From: JABGQS01 sp963666505
GTDB lineage: Bacteria > Bacillota > Clostridia > Christensenellales > SZUA-584
Length of the DNA: 64,000 nucleotides
Direction: 5' to 3'
Assembly: GCA_963666505.2 (NCBI GenBank)
Contig: CAXXXL010000003.1
Coordinates: forward strand, 1,426,001 to 1,490,000
Each line of letters starts with the position of its first letter. The first letter of the stretch is position 1. The notes below the pieces were generated by a model, which had not been told where the DNA came from, did not search any database, and was given only the letters and a program-made list of their open reading frames with translations. Positions 8,941-18,387 of the stretch are shown here, one piece after another. The translations under genes were made by a program, and so were the position numbers.

Positions 8941-10605
8941 ATGAAACCACCTAAACAAAAACCAAAAATGAGCCCCCAAAAGACTCTTAATAAATCTATC
9001 CGTACTTTAGGCGGTGTAAAAAGTGGTGTAAGTAAATCAGCCAAGACTGCACACGAAGGGAAAAGAACGCATCGGAAACTTACAGAACAAATGCCTGGCC
9101 AAGAAAAGTTTCATAGACCTGAAGAATACATGACTAATAAGGCTGCGGAGAAAACAGGATATGCTGCCAGAAAAGCCAGTGGTAAAATCACCGGAAAAGC
9201 AATCGAGGCAATTCGAAGTAAAATCAAAAAGGCAGCTGGGAAACAGGCGAAAAAAGGGTTTGATACCTCTAAACGAACAACAAAGGCAACAAAAAAGACA
9301 ATCAAGACTACTAAGAAAGGAGTAAAGACAGCTGCAAAAACAGCTCAGAAATCAGCTAAAGCAGCAAGAAAGGCTGCAGTGGCTGCAAAGAAAGCTGCAG
9401 TATTAGCTGCAAAAGTAGTTAAAGCAACGGTTAAAGCGGTGATTGCAGCCGTGAAAGCTACAATTGGAGCGGTAAAAGGATTGATTACGATTATCGCAGC
9501 TGGCGGCTGGATAGTTATCGTGATTATTTTAATCATAGCTGTAATCATGCTGGTAGTCTCGTCGCCGTTTGGAGCCTTTGCTAATGAGAGTGATGGTGAA
9601 ACACCTACTCTTTCCGAAGTTGTACAAGAGATAAATGGTGAATACACAGCTGCTATCAATAAAATAATTATAGATATTGGCGAAATCGATGGGATTATCA
9701 TAGAAGGTGAAACAGCGTCATCAGGGTATTCGCCTTCCAATTGGATTGATGTTCTGGCAGTGTTTTCTGTTAAATCTACGATAAATGACAATCCGGATGA
9801 ATATATGGATGTTGCAATCATGGATACAGAAAAGATTGAAGTATTAAAAGATATCTTCTGGCAGATGAATAGCATTGCATATGAAATTGAGGAGGAACCC
9901 GTACCCACACCAGAGCCAACGCCAAATCCTACGCAAGCTCAAAACCCAACACAAACAGCTGAAATATCGCCAACGCCTGAGCCGACTCCTGAAGTTATTA
10001 GAACGCTTATTATAACTATGGCGAGCAAGACATATATTCAAGGCTCGGAGATTTATGATTTTACGGATGAACAATATAAAGTTTTAGAAGAAATGATGTC
10101 CCCGCAATATATTGCGATGTATATGGAACTGTGCGGTATGGACACCTTCAATGGATTAACGCCTGAACAGCTGTCTAATTTAATAAACGAGCTTCCTGAA
10201 GGAGAACTAGGCTCTGTGATCGTAGAGTATGCACTTACAAGGCTTGGACATCCTTATTCACGTCAATTAAGGGCACAGGGGAATTATGTTGACTGCAGTT
10301 ATTTCGCCAGATGGTGCTATCAGCAAGCAGGTGTAAGCCATTTTACTGCAGGAACAGCAGCGGAACAGGCAAGATACTGTGTTAACAACAATTTATGCAT
10401 TTCAAAAAGTGACTTGCAGATCGGTGACTTAATTTTCTGGTCATTTCATACAAACGGGCGATTCATGGATATAACGCATGTTGGTATTTATGCCGGCAAC
10501 GGATATGTAATAGACGCAAGCAGTTATCGTGGCATGGTTGTATACAGACCGATTTTCGGAGAATCAAGTATTGTTGTTTACGGAAGGCCACACGTTTTGA
10601 ATTAA
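8941..10605 (+). CDS. Membrane-anchored NlpC/P60 cell-wall hydrolase of the transfer system (CD1108-like)
   Basis: This 554-residue protein opens new wall passages for the conjugation channel. It has four parts. Residues 1-180 are extremely Lys/Ala-rich (KKAA, KATKK repeats) and resemble a histone H1 tail. About 184-207 is a transmembrane helix. A Thr/Pro linker with PTPEPTP repeats lies around 320-350. The C-terminal NlpC/P60 domain (about 420-554) has catalytic Cys452 in VDCSYFA and His513 in ITHVGIY. GGAGAG precedes the ATG. It is followed after 10 nt by the sortase gene. A diverged remnant of this gene pair lies at 51,049-51,350. Confidence 0.92.
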   Translation: MKPPKQKPKMSPQKTLNKSIRTLGGVKSGVSKSAKTAHEGKRTHRKLTEQMPGQEKFHRPEEYMTNKAAEKTGYAARKASGKITGKAIEAIRSKIKKAAGKQAKKGFDTSKRTTKATKKTIKTTKKGVKTAAKTAQKSAKAARKAAVAAKKAAVLAAKVVKATVKAVIAAVKATIGAVKGLITIIAAGGWIVIVIILIIAVIMLVVSSPFGAFANESDGETPTLSEVVQEINGEYTAAINKIIIDIGEIDGIIIEGETASSGYSPSNWIDVLAVFSVKSTINDNPDEYMDVAIMDTEKIEVLKDIFWQMNSIAYEIEEEPVPTPEPTPNPTQAQNPTQTAEISPTPEPTPEVIRTLIITMASKTYIQGSEIYDFTDEQYKVLEEMMSPQYIAMYMELCGMDTFNGLTPEQLSNLINELPEGELGSVIVEYALTRLGHPYSRQLRAQGNYVDCSYFARWCYQQAGVSHFTAGTAAEQARYCVNNNLCISKSDLQIGDLIFWSFHTNGRFMDITHVGIYAGNGYVIDASSYRGMVVYRPIFGESSIVVYGRPHVLN

Positions 10606-10615
10606 GGAGGAAAGA

Positions 10616-11305
10616 ATGAATTATAAAAAGTGTTTTGCGGCGATTGCTATTGTGGCTATCGCTGCGTGTGCAGTTTTAGGAATTGTTTTTATAGAAAGAT
10701 TCAATCTGGAAGAGGGTTTTAAGTTAACATCAAAATCTAATAGTTCGGTTGAAGCAACACAATATATTGCAAAAAGCCAAGAAGATAACCAGGTAAGTGA
10801 AATCGGTATTTCAGAAGAGTCAGAAAAAGAATATGAACCAATCACAACGGAAACACCAATCGACATGCAAATAGTTACTTCATCGAATAAAGTTACTGAG
10901 TCAGAGGTTTTTGCTAAGATAACAATAAAGACTTGCGAAAAAACTGGCACATATACGGTTATGTCTGATGTAAATGAAAGAACTCTGAAAAATAATATAG
11001 GGTGGTTACCATCCTCTTCGTTGCCAGGGGAGGACGGACTTTGTGTGTTGATGGGGCATAGAGATACTGATTTTAAGATACTTCAAGACAAAAAAATTGG
11101 GGATGAGATAATAATTGAATATGGAGAGTTAGTTTTTGTTTATACAGTAACAAAAGTTGAGGTTGTTGACAAAGATAATGAGCTTCGATTCTCTGTGATG
11201 CCTGGTGCAAATCTCGTTTTGGTAACGTGCTATCCATTTCATTATGCCGGACATGCGCCACGTAAGCTTGTTGTTTTCGCAAAAAAATGCCAATTATCTA
11301 ACTGA
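10616..11305 (+). CDS. Class D-like sortase of the transfer operon
   Basis: The protein has 229 residues with an N-terminal transmembrane anchor (about 5-26), a Ser/Glu-rich linker and a C-terminal sortase barrel. Catalytic residues are visible: His148 in MGHRDT, Cys205 in LVTCYPF and Arg216 in APRKLVV. Sortases attach surface proteins to the cell wall, and in ICEs they are thought to fix transfer or adhesion proteins. AAGGAGGAAAG precedes ATG 10,616. No protein in the window shows a clear LPxTG tail, so its substrate is unknown. It appears to be the last gene of the transfer operon. Confidence 0.9.
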   Translation: MNYKKCFAAIAIVAIAACAVLGIVFIERFNLEEGFKLTSKSNSSVEATQYIAKSQEDNQVSEIGISEESEKEYEPITTETPIDMQIVTSSNKVTESEVFAKITIKTCEKTGTYTVMSDVNERTLKNNIGWLPSSSLPGEDGLCVLMGHRDTDFKILQDKKIGDEIIIEYGELVFVYTVTKVEVVDKDNELRFSVMPGANLVLVTCYPFHYAGHAPRKLVVFAKKCQLSN

Positions 11306-11752
11306 TATTTCAATCAATAAACATAACCTACACGCTCTACTGTATATGTTGTTTTTCTATCGGTAGAGTGATTCTATATTGCTTGCAAATGGGAAAATAG
11401 ATAATAGTAAATTATATAAAATTTCGAAATTAAGTAGAAAAGTTGCAAAAGTTATAATTTACTTAAAACTATTATTGCACTATTATAGAATAAAGGATGA
11501 ATATAAGTGGATTTTTCTATTTTAATAATAATTCACTAGTTACTGCTTTATTCTTGGACTTAACACTCTCAGTATAGTATCTAACACAAGCTTATTTTAA
11601 TAGTAGTTCATTGATATACATAACATAAGTCTGGAGTTGATATCTTAAATTTGTCTCAAACATAAAGCGAGATTTTTAGAACAAGAAATCTAAACATTAA
11701 TATGCATGTCTACACTTACTGAAAGATAATATTTTAAAAAGGAGAGATGATT
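11306..11752. other. Intergenic region between the transfer operon and the cargo
   Basis: No gene is seen. An 8-bp stem with one G-T pair (11333-11340 with 11363-11370) follows the sortase gene but lacks a T-run, so it is at best a weak terminator. The rest is strongly AT-rich, with several TATAAT-like words and no clear minus-35 partner. A ribosome site AAGGAGAG lies just before the next gene. This is the left boundary of the carbohydrate cargo. Confidence 0.5.
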
Positions 11753-14700
11753 ATGAGTAAAAGAATTTTGTCTTATTTGTTGGTTTTCATAATGGTGCTT
11801 ACGATTGCTGTTGGATCCAATATAATTACAGCTAACGCAGCAGACGTGACATTTGAAGCTGAGGGCGCATCATTTTATCATCAGATCGGTAGAACAGATG
11901 GAGATGGACACTCTGCAAATACCGCACAGGATAATGCAGGGTATATGCTTTATGGTCCATATACTACAAGCATTGGAACGGGAACTCATTCTTCGACATT
12001 TATGATGATGATAGATAATAATACTGCAGACAATTATAATGTTGTCAAGATTGATGTTTATAATGCAACTACCAGCACCGTGCTTGCTGAACAGACAATA
12101 ACCAGACAGCAGTTTACATCAACGTTTACTTACCAGTATTTCACCTTGTCATTTAACAATCCGACAGCAGGGCAATCTCTTGAGTTCAGAGTCTATTGGT
12201 ATGATACTGCATATATTAAAGTTGACAAGGTCACGATAAGTGCCCCTTTATACCAGGGGCTTACTTCTATAGATGATAGAGATGCGAGTGTATCTACAAG
12301 TGGCACATGGTCAACCTATAGTTATCAAGATGATTTCTGTGGAACTGAAACATTCTCGAATTCAAAGGGTGCTTATGCGCAATTGACTTTTACCGGAAAT
12401 ACAATTTTTGTAATTGGCAGGAAGCAGGCAAACTATGGATTAATGGATATTTTTATTGACGGGAAATTTATGGAGACCATTAATACGTATTCAAAAACGG
12501 CAGAACCACAAGCGATTATCTATGGTAACACAAAATTATCAACCGGAAGTCATACAATTAAAATTGTAGTTACAGGCGCTAAAAGCAGTGCGTCTACTGG
12601 GACTTATATTATAATTGACAAATTTGAATATGGAACTCTAAGCGGAGCTACTATACCGACAGCGAGTTCATCTAATGCAGTAACTGTTAGTCTATCTTCT
12701 TATTTTGATAATGATGACTTTAGCTATGATTCGGACAGAACTGATGGGGATGTCACAGGGGGATTGACTTTCCCAGCTGAGCTTGTCAGCAGTACTGTGA
12801 CCCATGACGGAGCTTATTATTCGATGGGTTCCTTTACCGACGGTAACGACAATGCGGTAATATGTGATAAACAAACCATATCAGTAACAGAATCAAAGTA
12901 CTCTTCAATAAGAATACTGCTGACATCTACAACAGGCGATACTACTGATCATCAAACAGGCAAATTTAGGATTGTTTATGAGGATGGCTCGTTTTCTGAG
13001 GGGCGTGTAACCATAGCAAAATGGACATCTACAGATGGGGATGCTTTAAATAACAAACCAACTGTTTTTACTACAACGCATCTTCATAGCAGTAGCGGGG
13101 ATCAATCTACTTTTGGCCGTATATACTCAGCTTATCTGATCCCGACTCCTGGCAAAGTTGTTTCCAGTATTATATTACCGGATAATAACAATCTGCACGT
13201 TTACGCTATTACAATGTATAAAGGAGTCTATGTAGATCTTGGTGGAGACTTTAACGAAGATGTTTATAGTTATGATGAATTGAAGACTGATGGTGATTGC
13301 GGGGGCGGTTATACAATGTCTGCTGATCTCTTAAAAGAGAATTATACATATGGAGAATTCTCATATCAATTAGGGATCCCATTTGGATATGGGGCATTTA
13401 CCAACATGAGAAATAATGCGGTAGAATGCAAAGGACAATTTGTGATTGTTCCTAGAGATAAATATTCTACAATAAATATAGCTGCTTTTGCGACATATGG
13501 GGATCAGTCGTCACAGTTATTCAGGATTTATTACTCTGATGGAACATATACAAATTGTTATGTAACGGTAAGTGATTGGTGTACAACAAGTTTTTCTGGA
13601 AAAACTGTGCTACAATCGATTTATCAACGACACTCTTCTTCAGGTGATGATTTCAGAGAAACATGTATATTACTTTATTCTATAAGTGCGACTACTAACA
13701 AAGTAGTTGAATACATTGAATTACCTGATAATAGTGATGTTCATGTAGTGTCTATGACACTTGATCCTGCTTCTGATACTGTGGAAACGTCGGTACTCTC
13801 CCCAAATCCCAGAGTTGCATCAACTACCCTGAGCACAATGGATATACCAGTAATAATTTATGATGTAACGGATTTTGGAGCGACAGAAGATGACGATACA
13901 GATGATGATACAGTAGCATTTCAGAATGCGCTGGCCGCAGCATACAGATGTGGTGGTGGAGTTGTTTTTGCTCCCGCAGGTGAATACAAACTATTAGGAC
14001 ATTTATCTATACCGGCGAATGTCACTTTAAGGGGGGATTGGGAAAGTCCCGAAAGTGAATCCGAAATCAGCGGAACTATACTTAAGTGTTATGAAGGAAA
14101 AGATGATGAGGATTGTGCTCCGTTTATTTCAACAAGTCAGGCTTCTGTAGTAAGAGATCTTAGTATCTGGTATCCGGAGCAGAACAGTATAGCCAATGTA
14201 CACGAATACCCATGGACGATTGCTGCCAGATATGACACTATATATGGTCCTACTATTGAAAATGTAACATTAGTAAACTCATACAAAGGGATGGATATGT
14301 ATTTTGGGTCGGGTAGTTACATTCATAATGTTTATGGTACGATTCTGAATCTCGGATTGTTTTATGATCGTATAGGAGATTTAACACGTCCTGAAACTAT
14401 GCATTTCAGACCTAAGTATTGGGCTGACAGCGAATTAGGGACTCCTCCGAGCGAATCCTCAATAGAAAGTTATACGCAAAGTAATGCAACAGGTGTTATT
14501 GTGTTAAGAAACGATTGGGGATATTTTTACGATATCTATCTTGAAGGTTTTGAAACTGCTATGGAGTTTGACTATAATGTAGAACTGAACGCGGGTTATA
14601 ACGGACAGATGATAGATTTGCATATAGAAGATTGTAAAATTGGGCTTCAGCTTGACAAGATAAATCAGACTGGCTTAATGTTAACTGACTGTATCATAAA

Positions 14701-16309
14701 TACTACGGGGACTGGTAGTGTGTCAATTAATGCACCTTCCACATTTACTAGCGCTATGGTTTTACAGATGAATACTTGTAGTATTGGTGCGCCTGATGGA
14801 GTACCTGTCAAACTTGATGGAGCAGGTGTGATTTCGATGGCTCATTGTACGTTCACCGATTGGTCATCCTCACATAAGGCTATAGAAGCTACAGCGGGTA
14901 CAGTAGTCGTTGATGGCTGTACTTTCCAAGTTGATAAACCAGATATAATCCTAGGGTCAAGTGTTAGTTCGGCTTCTGTAGTAGGAAATAGTTTTCTCAA
15001 TAATACACCAAACATTACAAATCAGAGTACCGGAGATATAAAAATTGATACTACCACGTGCTCGCCTACTTGGATAGCCCAAGCGCCAACAAATCCTCAA
15101 CTCGGAACGTATAGAAAGCCTGCAACAAATAACTTCTATAATGTGAAAAGCTACGGTGCTGTCGGAGATGGAACTACCAATGATACAAGTGCTTTCCAGT
15201 CAGCTTTGAATGCGGCTGCAACTGCAGGCGGAGGAACTGTATATGTACCTGCTGGCTACTATAAGATATCCACTCATTTGAGCGTAGGAGATGGTGTTGA
15301 ATTGAGGGGTTGCAGCGATGGCCCGGTTCACTTCGGTACCACACCTAGAGGGACAGTGCTGCTTGCATATGAGAATCAGGGAAGTCCGGGAGGGACAGAG
15401 TTTATTTCCTTGTCAGATGATGCAGGGATCCGAGGTTTTGCAATTTACTATCCTAATCAATACTACAATAACGTCCAAAGCTACCCACCTACAATAAAGG
15501 GTAACGGATCTGATAACTATGTCATTAATGTTACATTCACAAATGCATATACAGCTATGAAAATGACGGAAGGTGGATATTATATAAATTATACGAGAGG
15601 TATAGGGCTAAATAAATATATTGATTTATCCGGAGTTACAACTACAGGCTACATAGTCAATGTACAGAATACAATGGGAGATTGGCAGGATTTGATGAGA
15701 GAGGAAAATAGCCCGCCTCTTGATTGGTGGATGGAGAACCCATCTTTCGAAGGTATAAGTATATATTTATATAACACTTCCAATGTTGAAATATTTAACA
15801 CATTTACGTTTGGAGTGGGTTATGGAACTGTAATAGAAGGCAACTCTTCTCATATACATGTATATGGTATGGGACATGATGCCCCATTGCAAGGGATTAA
15901 GCTAGCGGGTTCAGGAACCGATATCAACTTTGTAAATACTCAAATAACTTCTCCAGGAGAAGGATTTGTACCAGGGACTGGAAACCACCGCTATATAATT
16001 ACTTATCCTGCGTTCACAGGAAATGTGAAGTTTTTCAACTCACTAAATTGGGCATGTGCTATTGGGAGCACATTTGAAGGTACTGGGAGCGTCACCCTGC
16101 AGCAATATCATGATACTAATGGAAAAATAGTTCAGAATTATGGAACGATGAAACTTGATGGCGGAATCTTTAAGGCTTCTGCAAATCAGGTAACATTGGC
16201 TTCTACAATAACTGACGCAGCAGTATATACATGTGTAGGCTATGGGGGTTCTTTCGCAGTAACAAACAACAAGAATGACCCAGACTTATGGATGAATATA
16301 CGTAAATAA
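11753..16309 (+). CDS. Very large secreted protein with two pectate-lyase-3 beta-helix domains
   Basis: 1,518 residues from ATG 11753 (8 nt after AGGAG; ATG 11747 is too close). A signal peptide ends near AANA/AD around residue 31. About 32-300 looks like two carbohydrate-binding-type beta-sandwiches. About 318-495 and 498-690 are two copies of one domain sharing the RTDGD/KTDGD opening and the LPDN(N/S)(N/D)(L/V)HV ending. Two right-handed beta-helix domains begin near 702 (VTDFGATEDD) and 1128 (VKSYGAVGDG), each with a VxAPAGEY/VPAGYY motif and a later LRG. Tandem pectate_lyase_3 domains occur in GH55 and related polysaccharide-active proteins. The substrate cannot be read from sequence. 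No wall-anchor motif is seen. Confidence 0.85.
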   Translation: MSKRILSYLLVFIMVLTIAVGSNIITANAADVTFEAEGASFYHQIGRTDGDGHSANTAQDNAGYMLYGPYTTSIGTGTHSSTFMMMIDNNTADNYNVVKIDVYNATTSTVLAEQTITRQQFTSTFTYQYFTLSFNNPTAGQSLEFRVYWYDTAYIKVDKVTISAPLYQGLTSIDDRDASVSTSGTWSTYSYQDDFCGTETFSNSKGAYAQLTFTGNTIFVIGRKQANYGLMDIFIDGKFMETINTYSKTAEPQAIIYGNTKLSTGSHTIKIVVTGAKSSASTGTYIIIDKFEYGTLSGATIPTASSSNAVTVSLSSYFDNDDFSYDSDRTDGDVTGGLTFPAELVSSTVTHDGAYYSMGSFTDGNDNAVICDKQTISVTESKYSSIRILLTSTTGDTTDHQTGKFRIVYEDGSFSEGRVTIAKWTSTDGDALNNKPTVFTTTHLHSSSGDQSTFGRIYSAYLIPTPGKVVSSIILPDNNNLHVYAITMYKGVYVDLGGDFNEDVYSYDELKTDGDCGGGYTMSADLLKENYTYGEFSYQLGIPFGYGAFTNMRNNAVECKGQFVIVPRDKYSTINIAAFATYGDQSSQLFRIYYSDGTYTNCYVTVSDWCTTSFSGKTVLQSIYQRHSSSGDDFRETCILLYSISATTNKVVEYIELPDNSDVHVVSMTLDPASDTVETSVLSPNPRVASTTLSTMDIPVIIYDVTDFGATEDDDTDDDTVAFQNALAAAYRCGGGVVFAPAGEYKLLGHLSIPANVTLRGDWESPESESEISGTILKCYEGKDDEDCAPFISTSQASVVRDLSIWYPEQNSIANVHEYPWTIAARYDTIYGPTIENVTLVNSYKGMDMYFGSGSYIHNVYGTILNLGLFYDRIGDLTRPETMHFRPKYWADSELGTPPSESSIESYTQSNATGVIVLRNDWGYFYDIYLEGFETAMEFDYNVELNAGYNGQMIDLHIEDCKIGLQLDKINQTGLMLTDCIINTTGTGSVSINAPSTFTSAMVLQMNTCSIGAPDGVPVKLDGAGVISMAHCTFTDWSSSHKAIEATAGTVVVDGCTFQVDKPDIILGSSVSSASVVGNSFLNNTPNITNQSTGDIKIDTTTCSPTWIAQAPTNPQLGTYRKPATNNFYNVKSYGAVGDGTTNDTSAFQSALNAAATAGGGTVYVPAGYYKISTHLSVGDGVELRGCSDGPVHFGTTPRGTVLLAYENQGSPGGTEFISLSDDAGIRGFAIYYPNQYYNNVQSYPPTIKGNGSDNYVINVTFTNAYTAMKMTEGGYYINYTRGIGLNKYIDLSGVTTTGYIVNVQNTMGDWQDLMREENSPPLDWWMENPSFEGISIYLYNTSNVEIFNTFTFGVGYGTVIEGNSSHIHVYGMGHDAPLQGIKLAGSGTDINFVNTQITSPGEGFVPGTGNHRYIITYPAFTGNVKFFNSLNWACAIGSTFEGTGSVTLQQYHDTNGKIVQNYGTMKLDGGIFKASANQVTLASTITDAAVYTCVGYGGSFAVTNNKNDPDLWMNIRK

Positions 16310-16373
16310 AGTATTTTAGCTAAGTTGCAATAAAAATTACCAAAATTTTATTCAATGAAACTGTATTGGTTGA

Positions 16374-16432
16374 GCAGGCAGGTTTCACGAGTTTATCTCG
16401 ACTGATTTAATCGGTTTATGAAACTTGCCTGC
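16374..16432 (+). terminator. Three-way-junction RNA structure after the beta-helix gene
   Basis: A 14-bp stem with one G-U pair (16374-16387 with 16419-16432) encloses two small hairpins: CGAG/CTCG (16388-16400) and a 6-bp stem with a TTA loop (16401-16415). All bases of the junction are accounted for. T-rich sequence follows (CTTTTTACTTTTT), so it probably ends the transcript. The multi-branched shape is unusual for a terminator. Confidence 0.75.
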
Positions 16433-16917
16433 AATATGCTTTTTACTTTTTCATAAAATAGCTCTTTTTTTGAAGACAAATCATTCTAGAATTTTCAAAT
16501 TAATCAACTTCAGTTATGCGTAATCAGTTGTTCGCCTTATAATTTCCGTAGAGGCAACAAAGCATATTAACTATTTTTCATATTATCTTTCATTTATAAC
16601 TTAGATGATTGTTAGTTCATTTATAAGCAAGCGAAATTAGTACTTTATAAAATCGTTGGGTTTTATTTATTGCGTAGCTTTTGGGTGCTTAGTTTACTCC
16701 CGGATCAAAAATTAACATTATTATACATAGAATCAATCTTTTAGAAGTTAAATATATAAGATAATATTTATATTAATTGTTATAAAGTTTCGTAAATTGA
16801 TGAAATAGTTGAGAAAGTATTTAGTTTTTTAAAATATCATTATGATATAATTTATATGGATAATTGCTAACAAAGGTGCACCAACAATTATTCTAAAATT
16901 TTAAAGGAGAGAAACAA
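16433..16917 (+). promoter_or_regulatory. AT-rich leader and promoter region of sugar operon A
   Basis: No gene is seen here. A likely extended minus-10 promoter is TGATATAAT (TATAAT at 16846-16851, TG at 16843-16844), with no good minus-35. An 8-bp palindrome GGTGCACC lies about 25 nt downstream, between the promoter and the ribosome site, and could be an operator. I see no AAACGTTT-type LacI site, unlike the other cargo promoters. Confidence 0.45.
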
Positions 16918-18309
16918 ATGAAAAAGAATTGGTTAAAAGCATTTCTGCTTACTTCAATTTGCATTCTGATTGTTCTCAGTGTATTCTCTGGATGTAATGT
17001 ATCTGGAGATAATGCTTCTGAAACTCAAGCACCGACCTCTACAGAAGCAACTGATGAAGCAACTTCTTCGCAAGATGAAGTAAATTCTTCGCAAGATGAA
17101 GCAACTTCTTCGCAAGAACCCGTAACCCTAAATCTCTTAAGCCAGAGGGTTGAGGATGGACCTTTTTATGATGCTATTAAAGAAGGTTTCGAAGCAGAGA
17201 ATCCGAACATCACTCTGCAAATAGACCTTATCCCGACAGCAGAATATCCGACGGTGCTGCAAACACGTATAGCAACCGACAGTGTTGATGTATGTGTCTT
17301 TGCTCCGCCGAACGATGCTACAAGAGTAACATGGTTTCTTGATTTAGCAGGTCAACCGTTTTTGGATTATGTATATCCTGCGAGCATTCAAGAGAACGTA
17401 AATCCGCTCACTGATGGAGATGCGATTTGGTGCGTTTCCAATATCGGAACCACTTTTGTAACTTTCTACAACAAAGACATGTTTACTGATAACGGTATAA
17501 GCGTACCAACTACCTGGGATGAATTTACAGGAGCTTGTGATACTTTTATGGCTGCTGGCATTACTCCGCTTGCATTTGGCGGTATGGATCAATGGCCAGT
17601 AAATATGATATTTGATGCTTTCGGTCCTCCGTTAGTTCAGGCTGCTAAACCCACTTTCTTTGAAACACTGAGCACTGGAGAGACGAAATTCACAGATCCC
17701 GAGTTCGTTAGTGTTTTGGAACGTATGAATACAATGTATCAGAATTATTTTGACAGTAACAGCTTAGGTATAGCTTATGCTGATGTTCCGGGAATGTTTG
17801 CACAAGGCCAGATTGCAATGCTAATCGATGGGAATTGGACCGCAGCACAGATAGAAGCGGCTAATCCGGGATTCGAAGTAGGCGCATTCTTGACTCCGGC
17901 ATCTGATAATGCAGAATACAACCAAACTGCAACAGTAAGGAACGGTATGGCTTGGTCCATTCCAAGAAATACACAGCACAAGGAAGCGGCGCTTTTATTT
18001 ATGGAATACTTGCTGCGGCCAGAAAACCAGGAAGCGGCTTGCAACATTGCTGCGTGTATCCCTGTGGGCCCGGGTGTATCAGTTGAAAGTGTAATATCAA
18101 ATGAAATTGCACAGGCTATGGACAATAGTGTGTTACAGGTGAATACATTCGAGACTCAAGTGTCTAAATTCACACCAGGAAGCACGTTCGCATATACCCC
18201 ATATGTGATACAGATGTTTGCCGGAGAACTTACTCCAGAACAAGTTGCACAACAGCTTCAGGATGATTACGATCAAAGCAAACCTGATTGGCTCATTACA
18301 GTAGATTAA
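16918..18309 (+). CDS. Carbohydrate ABC transporter substrate-binding lipoprotein (family 1)
   Basis: A 463-residue extracellular solute receptor with a lipoprotein signal peptide (VFSGC, lipidated Cys26). A low-complexity linker follows, built from repeated ATSSQDE/VNSSQDE units, then a MalE/UgpB-type extracellular solute-binding domain. AAAGGAGAG precedes ATG 16918. Two MalF/MalG-type permeases follow, then mannosidases, so it likely binds a mannose-containing oligosaccharide (inferred from context). A very stable hairpin lies between it and the permeases. Confidence 0.93.
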   Translation: MKKNWLKAFLLTSICILIVLSVFSGCNVSGDNASETQAPTSTEATDEATSSQDEVNSSQDEATSSQEPVTLNLLSQRVEDGPFYDAIKEGFEAENPNITLQIDLIPTAEYPTVLQTRIATDSVDVCVFAPPNDATRVTWFLDLAGQPFLDYVYPASIQENVNPLTDGDAIWCVSNIGTTFVTFYNKDMFTDNGISVPTTWDEFTGACDTFMAAGITPLAFGGMDQWPVNMIFDAFGPPLVQAAKPTFFETLSTGETKFTDPEFVSVLERMNTMYQNYFDSNSLGIAYADVPGMFAQGQIAMLIDGNWTAAQIEAANPGFEVGAFLTPASDNAEYNQTATVRNGMAWSIPRNTQHKEAALLFMEYLLRPENQEAACNIAACIPVGPGVSVESVISNEIAQAMDNSVLQVNTFETQVSKFTPGSTFAYTPYVIQMFAGELTPEQVAQQLQDDYDQSKPDWLITVD

Positions 18310-18320
18310 ATTATATTAAA

Positions 18321-18363
18321 GTCCAATAATCATGGCGCTGTAGAACAGCGCCATGATTAGGAC
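18321..18363 (+). promoter_or_regulatory. Stable hairpin between binding-protein and permease genes
   Basis: A 15-bp uninterrupted stem (18327-18341 with 18345-18359, AGA loop) is extended by a further 4-bp GTCC/GGAC clamp beyond a 2-nt bulge. No T-run follows. Such hairpins are common after binding-protein genes. They protect the upstream mRNA and partly stop transcription, giving more binding protein than permease. Confidence 0.8.
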
Positions 18364-18387
18364 TGACTCATTATTAAGGAGATGTAA

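Noticed and set aside
8941..10605. Avoidance of CTGCAG in the element as a sign of restriction pressure
   Set aside because: CTGCAG occurs several times, for instance at 9374 and 9395, so no avoidance is evident.
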